64,000 nt of DNA from Candidatus Accumulibacter propinquus (GTDB taxonomy: Bacteria; Pseudomonadota; Gammaproteobacteria; Burkholderiales; Rhodocyclaceae): positions 62,001 to 126,000 of the forward strand of contig JADKBU010000010.1 of NCBI GenBank assembly GCA_016714935.1, written 5' to 3'. Position 1 is the first letter of the stretch. Each line of letters starts with the position of its first letter. A model generated the notes under the pieces. It made no database searches. It was not told the DNA's origin and saw nothing but the letters and a program-made list of their open reading frames with translations. Positions 8,132 to 16,500 of the stretch are shown in pieces. A program made the position numbers and the translations under genes.

Positions 8132-9427
8132 GCCGACTGCCACGAATTGCCCTTGCTGCATTTGCTTGAGATAGACTGGCCGATCGAGCACCTCGCCGTC
8201 CTGACCGAAACCATACTCGCCATACAGGCCCCGCCAGCCCCGGTAGGCGCGCAACGCCGACCCGACCGCTGCCGGCAAGGTCGTCCCGGCGCGCTCCCAG
8301 GCCTGGGCCAGGAGTCGCACCGCCTCGTAGCCCTCGCTGGCCCAGTTGTCCGGCGGCATGCCATAACGCGCCAGGTAGTTGCGCGCAAACTCCACCGCCA
8401 TGGCGGCAGGCGCCGTGCCGTCGGCCGGCAACAGCGAAGCCACCACCACGTCGCGCGCCTGCCCCCCGGAGGCTTCCCATAAGCGGGGTGAGGCCATCGC
8501 GTCCGAACCGATGATCAACTGGTCGATGCCGCGCATGCGGATTTCCCTGATCAGTGCGCCGGCGCGCGGCAACGCATCGGCGATCAGGATCGCGTCGTAC
8601 TGGTAATTGCCCAGATTGCTGACCAGGGCGGAAAAATCGTCTTCGCCGGGCGCATAGGACTGCATCGTCGCAATCGACAGGGCATGTTCGCGATCCTCGA
8701 CGTTCGGGTTGCTCGCCCTCAGACGGTCGCGGAAAATGGCCGCCAGGGTATTGCCGTAGGGGGTGCGCGGATACAGCAGGGCAATGCGTCCGGCGCCGCG
8801 ATTGCGACAATAAGCGACCAGTGCGCCGGCAAGCTGCTTGTCGTCGGGGATGGAGCGAAACACATTCCGGAAACCATGCCCGGTCAGGCGCGGATCGCTC
8901 ACCGTCGACGCCAGATACAGCAGCTTGTTGTTGTCGTAGGTGAGCGAGGCCGAGATGGCCTGCTCGGCGCTGCGGTGGCCGACCACCGCCACGATCGCCA
9001 CCTGGCGCGCCAGTTCGTACTGGACCTTGTCCGATTCCTGCCCATCGCGCTCGAAAAACCGGCTCAGCCTGATCGGCCGCGCACTGCGACCACTCCGTTC
9101 GGGATCTTGTGCCACCCCGCCGCGCGCGTTGATTTCTTCGACCGCCAACTGCACACCGCGAAAGAATCCGTCGTCCTGGTTGTCCCAGACCGCCGCCAGG
9201 TCGATCGGGCCGGTGCTTTCCAGTGAATGGCTGGTGCGCGCCGCGCTGGTGTGGATGTAGAAGGCACTTCGCTCGGAGAAGAAGTAATAACCCACGCCGA
9301 CCACCAGCGCAAACAGCATCAGGAAGCGCACCTGCACCGTCGTGTCCTTGCGCACCATGGCCAGCAGCAGCAGCAAGGTCAGCAGGCTGACGACATTGAA
9401 CGCCCAGAACAGGAAGGTGGTCCGCAT
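7994..9427 (-). CDS. Membrane-anchored periplasmic-binding-type ligand receptor
   Basis: A 477-aa protein of the branched-chain amino acid receptor type (Peripla_BP_6). Two hydrophobic segments (about 6-26 and 35-54) anchor it, and a large Leu/Ile/Val-binding-like fold begins near residue 75 (IDLAAVWDNQDDG). No transporter subunits are nearby, so it may sense rather than import. The ATG at 9427 begins 8 nt after the stop of the SPFH gene, implying one transcript; upstream in-frame starts would lie inside that gene and were rejected. The last 45 or so residues (after QFVAVGSFGEG) overlap the phosphopantetheinyl transferase gene tail-to-tail and look like low-complexity read-through rather than conserved domain, suggesting the original stop was lost. 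Confidence 0.75.
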   Translation of the reverse strand: MRTTFLFWAFNVVSLLTLLLLLAMVRKDTTVQVRFLMLFALVVGVGYYFFSERSAFYIHTSAARTSHSLESTGPIDLAAVWDNQDDGFFRGVQLAVEEINARGGVAQDPERSGRSARPIRLSRFFERDGQESDKVQYELARQVAIVAVVGHRSAEQAISASLTYDNNKLLYLASTVSDPRLTGHGFRNVFRSIPDDKQLAGALVAYCRNRGAGRIALLYPRTPYGNTLAAIFRDRLRASNPNVEDREHALSIATMQSYAPGEDDFSALVSNLGNYQYDAILIADALPRAGALIREIRMRGIDQLIIGSDAMASPRLWEASGGQARDVVVASLLPADGTAPAAMAVEFARNYLARYGMPPDNWASEGYEAVRLLAQAWERAGTTLPAAVGSALRAYRGWRGLYGEYGFGQDGEVLDRPVYLKQMQQGQFVAVGSFGEGSENGIGLALRGAGGKGRLQGLNGEAAAFPRQHDGAGVLSE

Positions 9428-9435
9428 GCGCCGGC

Positions 9436-10251
9436 CTATTTCTCGGAATTGAGAATCAGCGGCAAACCGCCCGGACCGTTGCCGATCACCACCACCTTCG
9501 CGTTCGGCGACGCCGCGAGATCCCTGGTGGCCTCGACGCCGCGCCACTTGAGCATGTTCGGGCTCAGCGACTTGTCGATGATCTGGTTGTAGGCGGCGTA
9601 ACCCCTGGCCTCGATTTCCTTGCGGATCGCTTCCTGGCGGGCGCCAGCGATCTTGAAGGTGAAGGCCTCGGCAATGTGCTTCTGCTGGATCTTTTCCTGA
9701 ATCGACTTCTGCACCGACGGTGGCAGTTCGATGCTTTCGACGATCACATCGTTGATCACCACGTAGTTGGAAACCAGTTCATCGATCGCCTTGACCACCA
9801 CCTGCGTCACCGCCAGATCACTGGTGGTATACAGCGACTCGGCAGTCAGCCGGCTCACTTCCGTGCGCAGCACCGACTCCACTTCGGGAAGTACCAGCAC
9901 CTCGGCATAATTCCTGCCGACGCGCTTGTGCAGCATCCCCAGCAACTCGTATTCCGGGTAGTAGCGCACCGACACCTTCACCCTCGCCGACAGGCCCTCA
10001 CTGGTGAGCAGGTCGAGCGTCATCTTGCTTTCCTGGATGCGCACGTTGTAGACCACCATCTCATCCCACGGAAAGATGATCTGCAGACCTTCGCCATAGA
10101 CGACATCGGTCACCGTGCCCTGGAAGAAGCGGCGAAAATGCACGCCGCCCTCTCCCGAGTGGATGGTGATGAAGATCTGGGGAATGAAGTAGATGAAGAC
10201 GAACAGCCCCAACAGCGATATGACGATCAGCTGCGGCATTATTTTACGCAT
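9436..10251 (-). CDS. SPFH/prohibitin (Band 7) family membrane protein
   Basis: Protein of 271 aa with one N-terminal membrane segment (about 7-29) followed by a prohibitin-type SPFH domain (for example VYGEGLQIIFPWDEM and VKVSVRYYPEYELL) and a helical region. Such proteins form large oligomeric rings or caps in the inner membrane and organise proteases or membrane microdomains. It is read with the receptor gene 8 nt downstream, and the DUF697 membrane protein gene lies 81 nt upstream; together they may form a membrane-organising unit. There is no strong Shine-Dalgarno; a dyad resembling an FNR site lies 8 nt before the ATG. Confidence 0.85.
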   Translation of the reverse strand: MRKIMPQLIVISLLGLFVFIYFIPQIFITIHSGEGGVHFRRFFQGTVTDVVYGEGLQIIFPWDEMVVYNVRIQESKMTLDLLTSEGLSARVKVSVRYYPEYELLGMLHKRVGRNYAEVLVLPEVESVLRTEVSRLTAESLYTTSDLAVTQVVVKAIDELVSNYVVINDVIVESIELPPSVQKSIQEKIQQKHIAEAFTFKIAGARQEAIRKEIEARGYAAYNQIIDKSLSPNMLKWRGVEATRDLAASPNAKVVVIGNGPGGLPLILNSEK

Positions 10252-10259
10252 GTGACTTG

Positions 10260-10273
10260 ATGATCCAGATCAT
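10260..10273 (-). promoter_or_regulatory. FNR-like dyad before the SPFH gene
   Basis: The 14-mer ATGATCCAGATCAT carries the TGAT-N4-ATCA core of FNR/CRP-family sites, with both outer bases differing from TTGAT-N4-ATCAA. It lies 8 nt upstream of the ATG at 10251, a place where binding would block expression. A wider imperfect dyad spans 10258-10275. The call rests on pattern only. Confidence 0.25.
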
Positions 10274-10332
10274 GAGAGTGCCGGCAGCGACGGAAAAGCC
10301 GGGCCCGGACGAGCGGGCCGCGATCGTTCAGC

Positions 10333-10914
10333 TCAGACGCTGGCTTCGGACTTTTCCGCCACCTCGGGCTGCGCTGCCGTTTTCAGCTTGGCCGCCTTCT
10401 CCTTGCCGAGATGCAGGAAAGCGAGGAATTCATCCTTGGCCGCACCGGTGTCGAAATCGCTGATGCTGCCGCCGCGCTCGAAATGCTGCGCAAACACCTT
10501 GCCGACGGCATAGGTCGAGGCGCCCGACAGGATCACCATCGAGGCCGAACCCAGTGTCCAGCCGACCACCGGTATCCAGCGCACCAGGCTGGCCACCGGC
10601 CAGGCCGCAAAGGCCGGCAAGGCACCGCCCACCAGCGCCGACACCAGCGGGCCGGTATCGCGTTTTGAAAAAGGCGTCTGGTACAGTTCGGCCAGACGAC
10701 GCAGCATGCGCAATTGCACGGCCGTCACACCGATGAAGTCGACAAGGGGAATCGGCACCACCCCCACCCCCATCGCCAACAGCATATCCTTGTGGATGAT
10801 GCGCTCGGCATCGACTATCCGGCTGCTGGCAACGACGGGCGGCGCATCCGCCACCTGCCCGTCCTCGGCACCCGCTGGCGCGCCCGCAACCGCAATGCTA
10901 CTGTCTGTCGTCAT
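10333..10914 (-). CDS. DUF697 family membrane protein
   Basis: Protein of 193 aa with the DUF697 fold found in YcjF-like and GTPase-associated membrane proteins. After a Pro/Ala-rich start come the conserved stretch IIHKDMLLAMGVGVVPIPLVDF and hydrophobic glycine-rich segments (about 105-155, SALVGGALPAFAAWP and VVGWTLGSASMVI). The C-terminus is charged and cytoplasmic-looking. The start at 10914 is fixed by AGGAG 8 nt upstream; a longer version from 11046 would lack this. The 170 bases between it and the ABC exporter gene are AT-rich near 11050-11085, where a TATAAG (-10-like) sits on the minus strand, so it probably has its own promoter. Its molecular role is unknown. Confidence 0.75.
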   Translation of the reverse strand: MTTDSSIAVAGAPAGAEDGQVADAPPVVASSRIVDAERIIHKDMLLAMGVGVVPIPLVDFIGVTAVQLRMLRRLAELYQTPFSKRDTGPLVSALVGGALPAFAAWPVASLVRWIPVVGWTLGSASMVILSGASTYAVGKVFAQHFERGGSISDFDTGAAKDEFLAFLHLGKEKAAKLKTAAQPEVAEKSEASV

Positions 10915-11084
10915 GATTACCGCTCCTCTGAATGAAAAACATGCCCGCCAGGACGGTGCGCTGGCCTGCTGCCAGCCGCCTGTCCCGCCAGGGCGGAAGA
11001 AAATTGCGGCGAAGGCGTTGTCTTGCCGGCCGCGTCGATCTGCCAACGATTTTGCCTTATAACAGATTCATTATTGATGCACAC

Positions 11085-12743
11085 TCAAATTGCGTTGCCG
11101 GCCGATCCCTCCCGGGATGCCGGTGCGGCGTGCGCATCGCCGACCACGGCCCCGCCGTCGAGCTTGACGAGGCGGTCGGCATGCCCCCAGTAGGCGTCGT
11201 CATGGGTGACGGCAATCACCGTCTTGCCGCGTTGCTTGAGTTCGGGCAGGATGACTTCGTAGAATTGGCGCCGGAAACGCTGATCCTGGTCGGCTGCCCA
11301 TTCGTCGAAGACATAGATCTGCCGGTCCTCGATGAGCGCGATGATCAACGCCAGACGCTTGCGCTGGCCGGTCGATAGCTTGAGCGTCGAGAACGCGCCA
11401 TCGGCAAAGCTGACCTTCTGCTCCAGTCCGAGGTCGTGGATCAGGGCGTTGATGCGCGCCGCGTCGACGTCGTGATAGCCGTAGAAGCGGTCGAAGAGAT
11501 GAAAGTCGGTAAAGATTGCCGAGTACATCTCGCGCAGCGCGAATACGCTGGCCTGGTTGACCGCCACGCCATCGACGGTAATGGCTCCGGCATCCGGGCG
11601 GTACAGGCCGGTCAGCAGCTTCAGCAGCGTGGACTTGCCGCTGCCGTTGCCGCCGGTCAGGAACAGGATCTCGCCGCGCTGCACCTCCAGATTGAGCGGG
11701 CCCACCGAAAAAGCCTTCTCCCCGGACTGGTCCTGATACGCAAAGTGCATGTCCCTGGCAGAGATCGTCTGAAAGCCGGGAAATAGCTCCAGCGTCTCCG
11801 GGCGCAGTTCGACCGCCGCGTCGAGCTGCGCCTCAAGCGCCGCCATGTTCTTGAGCGCGGCATTGGAGCGGGCAAAGACGGGGATGATTTCGACGAAGCC
11901 GGACAGGTAGCCGACGATGAACAGCACCACCGAGGTGCTCTCCATGACCTGGCGGCTGTAGGTGTCGATGAACCGCGGCAGCATGAAGACCACCACCGCC
12001 AGGATGATATAGAACGAGGCCTGCATGACGATGCGGAAACGGATGTACTGGACCGCCGTCTTCATGCTCAGGGCACGCGCGTCCTGCACCGCGGCGTTGA
12101 AGGTGGCGAACAGATCTTCGCACTTGGCGTGGTTGATCTTGATTTCCTTGAAACCCTCGATCATGTCGGCCATGTAACCCGACTGGCGACCCTCGCGGAC
12201 GATCAACTCTTCGAGCTGCTGCTTGTTGGTGCTGTCGCGCATGTAGCGCAGGAAGATCAGCAACCCGACTCCGGCCATCACTACCAGAAAGGCCGCGGCT
12301 GAAATGATGAACAGGTAGATCGAACAAAACACCAGCATCATCAGCGACTGCATGCCGTAGATCACGCTGTCGGAGGACTGCAGGATCTGGCTGATGTTGC
12401 GTGCGGTCTTGGCGATCACTTCGCTGGGGTTGAGCGCTTCGATCGTGCTCAGGCTGGCGTTCTGGATTTTCTCGTAGATGCGCAGGCGCTGCTTGCTCAT
12501 CGCCAGTTCCATCACCTGTTTGCCGCGATTCTCGGAAATGTCCTTCGAATACAGGTAGAGCACCAGACCGACCACGAACAGGATGAAGTCGCGCGTGGCG
12601 ACGGTTTCGGAATGGACCGCCATGGCACCCGCATTGATCAGGCCGACCAGCGCGCCGTTTGCCGCGCCCGACACCACCGCCATCAGGATGATGAGCTTGA
12701 ACGCTTTCGACGACTCGCTCTTGAATAACTTGATCAATTCCAT
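11085..12743 (-). CDS. ABC exporter, cyclic-peptide/siderophore type (fused TMD-NBD)
   Basis: Half-transporter of 552 aa, similar to the PvdE/SyrD cyclic-peptide exporter family. About six membrane helices fill residues 15-300. The ATPase domain follows with Walker A GGNGSGKST (Lys370), signature LSTGQRKR, Walker B IYVFDE and the H-switch VTHDD. It is the last gene of the biosynthetic operon, 42 nt after the HAD gene, and the only transporter in it, so export of the finished or partly finished polyketide from the cytoplasm is the natural inference. Homodimerisation is expected. Confidence 0.9.
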   Translation of the reverse strand: MELIKLFKSESSKAFKLIILMAVVSGAANGALVGLINAGAMAVHSETVATRDFILFVVGLVLYLYSKDISENRGKQVMELAMSKQRLRIYEKIQNASLSTIEALNPSEVIAKTARNISQILQSSDSVIYGMQSLMMLVFCSIYLFIISAAAFLVVMAGVGLLIFLRYMRDSTNKQQLEELIVREGRQSGYMADMIEGFKEIKINHAKCEDLFATFNAAVQDARALSMKTAVQYIRFRIVMQASFYIILAVVVFMLPRFIDTYSRQVMESTSVVLFIVGYLSGFVEIIPVFARSNAALKNMAALEAQLDAAVELRPETLELFPGFQTISARDMHFAYQDQSGEKAFSVGPLNLEVQRGEILFLTGGNGSGKSTLLKLLTGLYRPDAGAITVDGVAVNQASVFALREMYSAIFTDFHLFDRFYGYHDVDAARINALIHDLGLEQKVSFADGAFSTLKLSTGQRKRLALIIALIEDRQIYVFDEWAADQDQRFRRQFYEVILPELKQRGKTVIAVTHDDAYWGHADRLVKLDGGAVVGDAHAAPASREGSAGNAI

Positions 12744-12785
12744 GCCAGGCTGGTCCGGTGGTTTTCTGGTAATCGTCCGGCGGCG

Positions 12786-13490
12786 TCAACGCCACCAGAA
12801 GTCGCCGCTGCCGGCTTCGCGGTCGATGGCTTCGAGCATGGCGCGGTCAATCTGGCCGACCGAGTCGACGATATGCCTGACACCAGTCTCCTGCATGTCC
12901 TTCTTCTGCCAGCTCCACGGCGCCAACGACGGTACCCCGATGAAAGGCACGCGCAGCGCCCGGGCATGCTCGGCGACAAAGTTGACGTCGTCGATGAACA
13001 AGGCCTGTTGCGGTTCGACCTGATGGATCTCCTCGATGATTTCGCGTATCCCGGGGCGACAGTCGTTGGTGCACACGTACTGCACGAAGCGCTCGGCATA
13101 CGTCCCCAGGCCGTCGCGCATGTGCTGTTCGGCAAGCCCACCGTAGCAGAGCAGCGTCACTTCCAGGCCAGCCAGCAGGTCGAGGAACTCCGGGACTTCG
13201 GGCCGCATGCCCGACGGATTGTGGCGCAGATACTCGGCGCGGTACTCGAAATAGCTTTCGAGACTTTGCTCGGTGCTCTTGGCCAGGTCCTGCGCGCTCA
13301 TCGTCGCCTGCACCAACTGGCGGATGTAGGCGACCACTTCGGCACGCGGGCGCGAGAAGGTATGGCGTTCGAGCGCACGCGTATAGTCGATGCGGTAATA
13401 GTCGCGGCACAACTGGTACATGATCGGGCTGAAGGTATCCACCAGCAGCGGCCCGTCCAGGTCGATGGCAATCAGCTTGATCGTTTCCAT
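12786..13490 (-). CDS. HAD-superfamily hydrolase, putative butenolide-phosphate phosphatase
   Basis: Predicted HAD phosphatase of 234 aa. Motif I is IDLDGP (nucleophile Asp10, general acid Asp12; Pro14 replaces the usual Thr), a helical cap follows, and motif IV is FIDDVNFVAEHA. The ATG at 13490 lies 34 nt after the end of the large polyketide synthase, so both are on one transcript. Because that synthase ends in an AfsA-like domain, whose known chemistry leaves a phosphate on the three-carbon unit taken from dihydroxyacetone phosphate, a phosphatase is the expected next enzyme. That assignment is inferred from context; the fold is clear. It is not an FkbH-type glyceryl transferase, which would be longer and end in a GNAT domain. 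Confidence 0.75.
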   Translation of the reverse strand: METIKLIAIDLDGPLLVDTFSPIMYQLCRDYYRIDYTRALERHTFSRPRAEVVAYIRQLVQATMSAQDLAKSTEQSLESYFEYRAEYLRHNPSGMRPEVPEFLDLLAGLEVTLLCYGGLAEQHMRDGLGTYAERFVQYVCTNDCRPGIREIIEEIHQVEPQQALFIDDVNFVAEHARALRVPFIGVPSLAPWSWQKKDMQETGVRHIVDSVGQIDRAMLEAIDREAGSGDFWWR

Positions 13491-13524
13491 GTCACTTTCT
13501 GCGCAGGTTGAGATCGCGCCGGCC

Positions 13525-16500
13525 CTAGAGGCCCGCACGTCCGGAGTGGTCCCACTGTTGGTGCAGGGCCGGGCTCAAGGACAGGGCACTCGCCGAAAAG
13601 CGCCCGACCTGCGCGCCGGCGACCAGGAAGACGCCGTCAATCCGCAACCTGGCGGCGCTGCCGATCTCGAATCTATCACAGGCCAGCAGTTCCAGATAAA
13701 CTCCTTCGTCCCAATACAGCGGGCGCTGCAGGCTCACCTCCAGCGTCTTGAGCAGATCCACCTGCGCGGCGCGGCGCGCCGCCGGCTCGGGCTGCCCCGG
13801 CCCGGTTGCCGAAAAGAGACGCAAGCCCTGGCGTGCCGCCTCGGCCAGGACCACCGAATCGATCATCCGGCCGGGAAAGTCGGTGACGAAGCTGGCAACG
13901 CCTGGCGCCAGCAACCAGCAACCCGGCCGGTCGGCGCCGCCCTGCACTTCACTGAGCAGGACATTCGCCTCATTACGCTTGTTGAGCGTGTGCGGGCTGG
14001 CCGGCCGCAAACCGGGCGGCGGCGCGCTCGCACCCGAGGGACGCGGTGCGCCGCCGTGCACCGCGAAGCTCGCGCGCACCATCACCCGCCCCTCCTGGCT
14101 GACACTGGCCGTGTACTCGTCATGCGCCGATGTCGCCACGACATGCACCAGCGCTTCGGGCTGCTTGCGACAGACCTCGACAAAGTCGAGCGCCAGCGTC
14201 GAAACGCATACCGCGGTCTCCGGCGCCAGACCGTAGCGATGCATATGCGCCACCTTGACCGCCTCGCTCATCGCCGCCCCCAGATGCAGACCCGAGATGT
14301 GGTCGAGCGGATGGTCGAACAGGAAGGGGTGCGATTGGTCGACCACGACCCTCGCCTTGAGGCTCAGAGGTTCGGACGCTTCGATGCGCAAGGCCTCGCA
14401 GAGCACGTTGCGCGCGTCACGCCTGAGCACCTGCGCGGTGATTTCGCTGCCCTGCCGCGCCGGCGGCGTGAATGCCAGCAGGGTCGCGGTCGGGGCTGGC
14501 GGGCCGGCCTGCTCGATGTATGCCACCAACGCAGCGATGCTGCTGCAGCACAACAAGGCATCGCCGTCCTGCTGGCGGTCGAGGACGGGAAATTCGCGCG
14601 TCAGGGCCGCCGCGAGTTGCAGCAGGAACACCGAGTCGAAACCCCGCGCATGCAGGTCGCCGTCGTCGGCGAAGTCGGCGGCGGGCAGCCCGGATAGTTC
14701 GGCGACGCAGGCGACGACCCGTCCGCGCACATCCGTCGCCGCCGGCGGTGCCGGCGGCGACGCGGGCAGGGCGACGAGCGGCGCCGCATCGATCCAGTAG
14801 CGTTCCCTGGCAAACGGATAGCTTGGCAGGCTCAGACGGCGCGGAGTGGCGCCCCGATACAGCCGCTGCCAGTCGACAGACAGGCCCCTGGCCCACATCT
14901 CCAGCAGCCGCGTGTATTTTCCCCTGGCCAGCCAGTCGTCCACGAGGAGCGACGCACCGTCTTCGTCGGCGAGCAGCGACAACGTTTCCCGGTGGCGCCT
15001 GACCTGAGCACGCACGCCACTGCCGAGCGCAGCATCGACGACGAATGCGTGCAGGTGATCGATCAGTTCCGGAAGCGAGGACACGGCCCAGCCGAGCCGC
15101 TCATCCATCGCCTCGCGTCCGACCTGCAGCGTATACGCCAGCGACTCCAGCCAGGCGGCGTTGTCGTCGTCAGCCTGCGCTGGCCGCGCACGCAGGCAGG
15201 CCAGCAGATTCGCCGCCATTTCCTGCAGACGCTCTTCGTTGCGCGCCGACAGCACGATCAACGCCGGCCGCCCGGTTGCCGGCGGCGCCTCCCGCGCCGG
15301 CGGCAGATACTCTTCCAGCAGCACATGCGCGTTCACGCCGCCGAAGCCGAACGAGCTGACGCCGGCGCGGCGCGGTAACTCGCGCCCTTGCGCGTCACGC
15401 TGCGCCAGCCATGGCGTGGTTTCCTGGACGACGTAGAAGGGGCTCCCGGCGAGCTCGATGTACGGGCTGATGTGCTCACTGTGCAGGCTCTTGACCAAGG
15501 TCCTGTGCCGCATCTGCAACAGAACCTTGATGACGCCGGCGACGCCGGCGGCCAGTTCCAGGTGACCGATATTGCTCTTCACTGAACCGATCCCGCAAAA
15601 CGCCTGCGCCCCGAGTTCACCGAAGGCACTCTTCAGGCCGTTGATCTCGACCGGGTCACCCAGCCGCGTGCCGGTGCCGTGCGCCTCGATGTAGCCGATG
15701 CTGCGCGGGTCGATGCCGGCGCGCGCATAGGTCTCCCTGAGCAGCGCGGCCTGCGCCACCGGATTCGGGGCGGTCAGCGAACTGGCACGCCCGCCGTGAT
15801 TCTCGGCACAACCGCGGATCAGACCATGGATGGGGTCGCCCGCCCGTTCCGCGTCGGACAGGCGCTTGAGTACCAGCATGCCGACGCCTTCGCCGCGCAC
15901 ATAGCCGTTGGCCTGCGGCGAGAAGGTCCTGCAGCGCCCGTCGGGGCTCAGCATGCCGGCCTTGCTGAAACTGATGTGCGCGTCGGGGGTGACCATGGTG
16001 TTGACCCCGCCGACGATCGCCATGTCGCAGCTACCGTCGCGCAGCACCGCCACGCCGCGGTTGAGCGCCACCAGCGAACTGGAGCAGGCAGTTTCGATCG
16101 GCTCGCTCGGGCCATGCAGGTTGAGGAAGTAACTCATCCGGTTTGGCCCCATCGAGGCCACCACGGCGGTCGAGCTGAAAGCGTCGTGCGCGCGCGGCGA
16201 GCGCGCCAGCAGGCTGCCGTAGCTGCTCGCCCCGGTACCGACGAACAGCGCGGTGCGACTGCCGGACAGGGTTTGTGCGGCATAGCCGGCGTCTTCGATG
16301 GCCTTCCAGACATGCGTCATCAACAGCCGTTGCTGCGGATCCATCACTTCCGCTTCGCGCGGCGTGATGCCGAAAAACAACGGGTCGAACTGGTCCACGC
16401 CGTCGATGAAGCCGCCCCATTTGACGTTGGTCCGGTTCGCTTCGCGCCCCGGATCACCGTAGACGGCCCGCCAGTCCCAGCGGCTGGCGGGTATCTCGCT

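Noticed and set aside
12786..13490. FkbH-type glyceryl transferase reading of the HAD gene
   Set aside because: It lacks the length and C-terminal acyltransferase part of FkbH proteins; a simple HAD hydrolase fits better.
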